The notes beneath the pieces are model-generated. The model was not told the origin of the DNA, ran no database searches, and saw nothing but the letters and a program-made list of their open reading frames with translations. This document shows positions 62,881 to 64,000 of a DNA stretch of 64,000 nt, piece after piece. Within the stretch, counting starts at the first letter, position 1, and each line of letters begins with the position of its first letter. The translations under genes were made by a program, and so were the position numbers. Source of the stretch: GCA-2687025 sp964473525 (GTDB taxonomy: Bacteria > Poribacteria > WGA-4E > GCA-2687025); contig CAYYPK010000006.1 in assembly GCA_964473525.1 (NCBI GenBank), positions 124,001 through 188,000 of the forward strand. The letters are read 5' to 3'.

Positions 62881-63774
62881 ATGAAAGCCTGGTATCTGGT
62901 TGCAGCCGTCGTGATCGTAGTGGCGTGGGTGGCCATCCGCATGCTCCGCCGCGGCAGGGGTGGAGTCACGGAGATTCACCTGAACAGGGAGAAACCGTGG
63001 AACGCTACGGCGAATGTCCTCCTGGCGCTCTCCGCAGAGACGGCCACGCTGGAGTCACCTGCCTCCGACGCGCTGCCCTCGCCGAAGGAGATCGCCGCTC
63101 GATGCGCGGAGGAGGCGCAGCGCGTGACGCGCTACAACTCGCGGCAGGTTCTTCGGCGCGTGAACGTGGGCGGAGTGGAGCCGGGACCTGGGATCCAGTG
63201 GGACATCACCTTCGTCAAGCCAGACCGGTACCACACCGCCCAAAGCCAGTTGCCAGGTGGCGACTACGACGAGTGGATCGCCATAGGCGAAGATCGCTAC
63301 ACCCACATGGGCTTCTGGTTCAAGTCACCGGAGGCCCGGGAGTTCCGCACGGACGAGTTCCGCCGCAGCCTTCTGGCGGATCGGTTCCTGCGCGCCCTCG
63401 GTGAAGTCGCTCCGGCATCGGCCCAGGCGTATGGCTACCGAGGACAACGGTACATCCGGCTGGAGTACTCCGGCGCGACGACGGCCATGTTCGCGCGACT
63501 CGGGGACATAGCTTTTGGGGAAGGGACCGATTCTGTCACCGGAGAGGCGACCAATGTCGTCCTGCAATCCATCGACGTGTGGGTGGACGCCGACAGCTAT
63601 TTGCTCGCGAACGTCGCCGTCGCCTCCACTGCGACCAGCGTCAGCGATGGCATAGTCGATGTGGCCGCTGATCAGGTGTTCCTGGACTACGATGGGAGCT
63701 TCGAGATCGAGCCGCCGACCGACGCGCCCGACAACAAGCTGCCGTCTGACTTTGGCGCGCAGTTCGGGCGGTAG
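62881..63774 (+). CDS. Membrane-anchored LolA/LppX-like protein of unknown function
   Basis: ATG 62881 (GGAAGGCGGAGGG directly upstream) gives 297 residues with one N-terminal membrane helix (WYLVAAVVIVVAWVAI). The rest is a long antiparallel beta sheet with TYNS...QVL, ITFVKPDRYHTAQSQLPGGD, EWIAIGEDRYTHM, WFKSPEA and DVWVDADSYLLANVAV, the pattern of LolA/LppX_LprAFG half-barrels that bind lipids or lipoproteins. The assignment is by fold pattern only. It lies 129 nt downstream of the DUF2817 gene. Confidence 0.65.
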   Translation: MKAWYLVAAVVIVVAWVAIRMLRRGRGGVTEIHLNREKPWNATANVLLALSAETATLESPASDALPSPKEIAARCAEEAQRVTRYNSRQVLRRVNVGGVEPGPGIQWDITFVKPDRYHTAQSQLPGGDYDEWIAIGEDRYTHMGFWFKSPEAREFRTDEFRRSLLADRFLRALGEVAPASAQAYGYRGQRYIRLEYSGATTAMFARLGDIAFGEGTDSVTGEATNVVLQSIDVWVDADSYLLANVAVASTATSVSDGIVDVAADQVFLDYDGSFEIEPPTDAPDNKLPSDFGAQFGR

Positions 63775-63783
63775 CGCGGGCGT

Positions 63784-63825
63784 GCGGGCAGGCCGGAACT
63801 GGCCAGAGCCAGCCGTCCTGCCCGC
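63784..63825. terminator. Candidate terminator between convergent genes
   Basis: GCGGGCAGG (63784-63792) and CCTGCCCGC (63817-63825) form a perfect 9-bp stem around a structured 24-nt loop, in the 71-nt gap between two convergent genes. No T-run. Confidence 0.5.
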
Positions 63826-63845
63826 CGGTCAGCTGTCGGCGCCGA

Positions 63846-64000
63846 TCACTTCAGCATGACGATCCGGCGCGCCTCGCGGTAAGAGCCGGCCGTCAGCTCG
63901 ACGAAGTACACGCCGCTCGCTGTCACCTCACCCGTGTCCGTACGCCCGTCCCAATACGCCGCCTTGTCCCTCGTTCGGTACGCGCCTGGCGGACGCTGAC
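63846..64000 (-). CDS. C-terminal end of a sorted secreted protein, 5' part outside window
   Basis: The minus strand from the window edge reads PPGAYRTRDKAAYWDGRTDT, then SGVYFVELTAGSYREARRIVMLK and a TGA at 63846. This is the end of the same FlgD-Ig-like sorting module found in five other proteins of the window (WDGR, SGVYF, RR-V-LK). Confidence 0.9.
   Translation of the reverse strand, partial: QRPPGAYRTRDKAAYWDGRTDTGEVTASGVYFVELTAGSYREARRIVMLK

Overview
The window is a GC-rich, gene-dense bacterial segment. Its most telling trait is a family of large secreted beta-propeller proteins that share a C-terminal module (Pro-Asn-Pro-Phe-Asn-Pro-Glu-Thr-Trp-Ile-Pro, then a FlgD-Ig-like domain ending in SGVY(Y/F)...RR(M/L)V). 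From family knowledge, this tail, together with many sulfatases, Gfo/Idh/MocA oxidoreductases, phytanoyl-CoA-dioxygenase-like proteins, DUF3160, DUF4185 and GH127, suggests Candidatus Poribacteria or a close relative, often sponge- or marine-associated. The assignment is inference; there is no rRNA or tRNA in the window. A 13-N scaffold gap (59665-59677) shows this is draft or metagenome-derived sequence, so single-base indels must be treated with caution.

Layout. 1-3666: two tandem Asp-box propeller proteins on the minus strand; the first runs off the left edge. 3924-10530: YceI-like protein, Gfo/Idh/MocA oxidoreductase, orphan HPK7-type histidine kinase, TIM-barrel sugar isomerase and ankyrin protein, all plus. 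10546-14271: sulfatase, TolB-like propeller and a secreted protein whose signal peptide is cut off by a (GTCT)5 repeat, all minus. 14552-19731: oxidoreductase, DUF4185 protein, large Asp-box protein, followed by a duplicated scrap of the DUF4185 gene. 20180-21347: a small accessory island with an AbrB/MazE antitoxin, a Doc/Fic toxin, a GIY-YIG-like protein and a structured 91-bp element. 21763-26067: sigma-54 activator and Lon, convergent around a strong terminator. 26234-29358: a lipoprotein and a zinc metalloprotease bracketed by copies of a 60-bp repeat. 29407-37009: secreted proteins on the minus strand, including a chaperone-like three-gene group and one gene with paired frameshifts. 37335-39106: halogenase relic and second sulfatase. 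39132-46470: two very large sorted proteins (FG-GAP, DUF3160). 46755-52789: flavin halogenase, HemW-like radical SAM enzyme, Nudix, PhyH and GH127. 53064-58640: AAA-TM-WD40 protein and B12 radical SAM enzyme around a second strong terminator. 58946-64000: UROD-like protein across the gap, GNAT, TetR with a clear promoter/operator, DUF2817 peptidase, a membrane-anchored protein and the tail of another sorted protein.

How it fits together (inference): the sulfatases, GH127, oxidoreductases and isomerase look like parts of a carbohydrate desulfation and breakdown programme. The sorted propeller proteins would supply surface or secreted binding functions. The halogenase/radical SAM pair is the best candidate for specialised metabolism. 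The most unusual signals are the phase-variation-like repeat at 14230-14249 and the toxin-antitoxin-nuclease island at 20180-21347.
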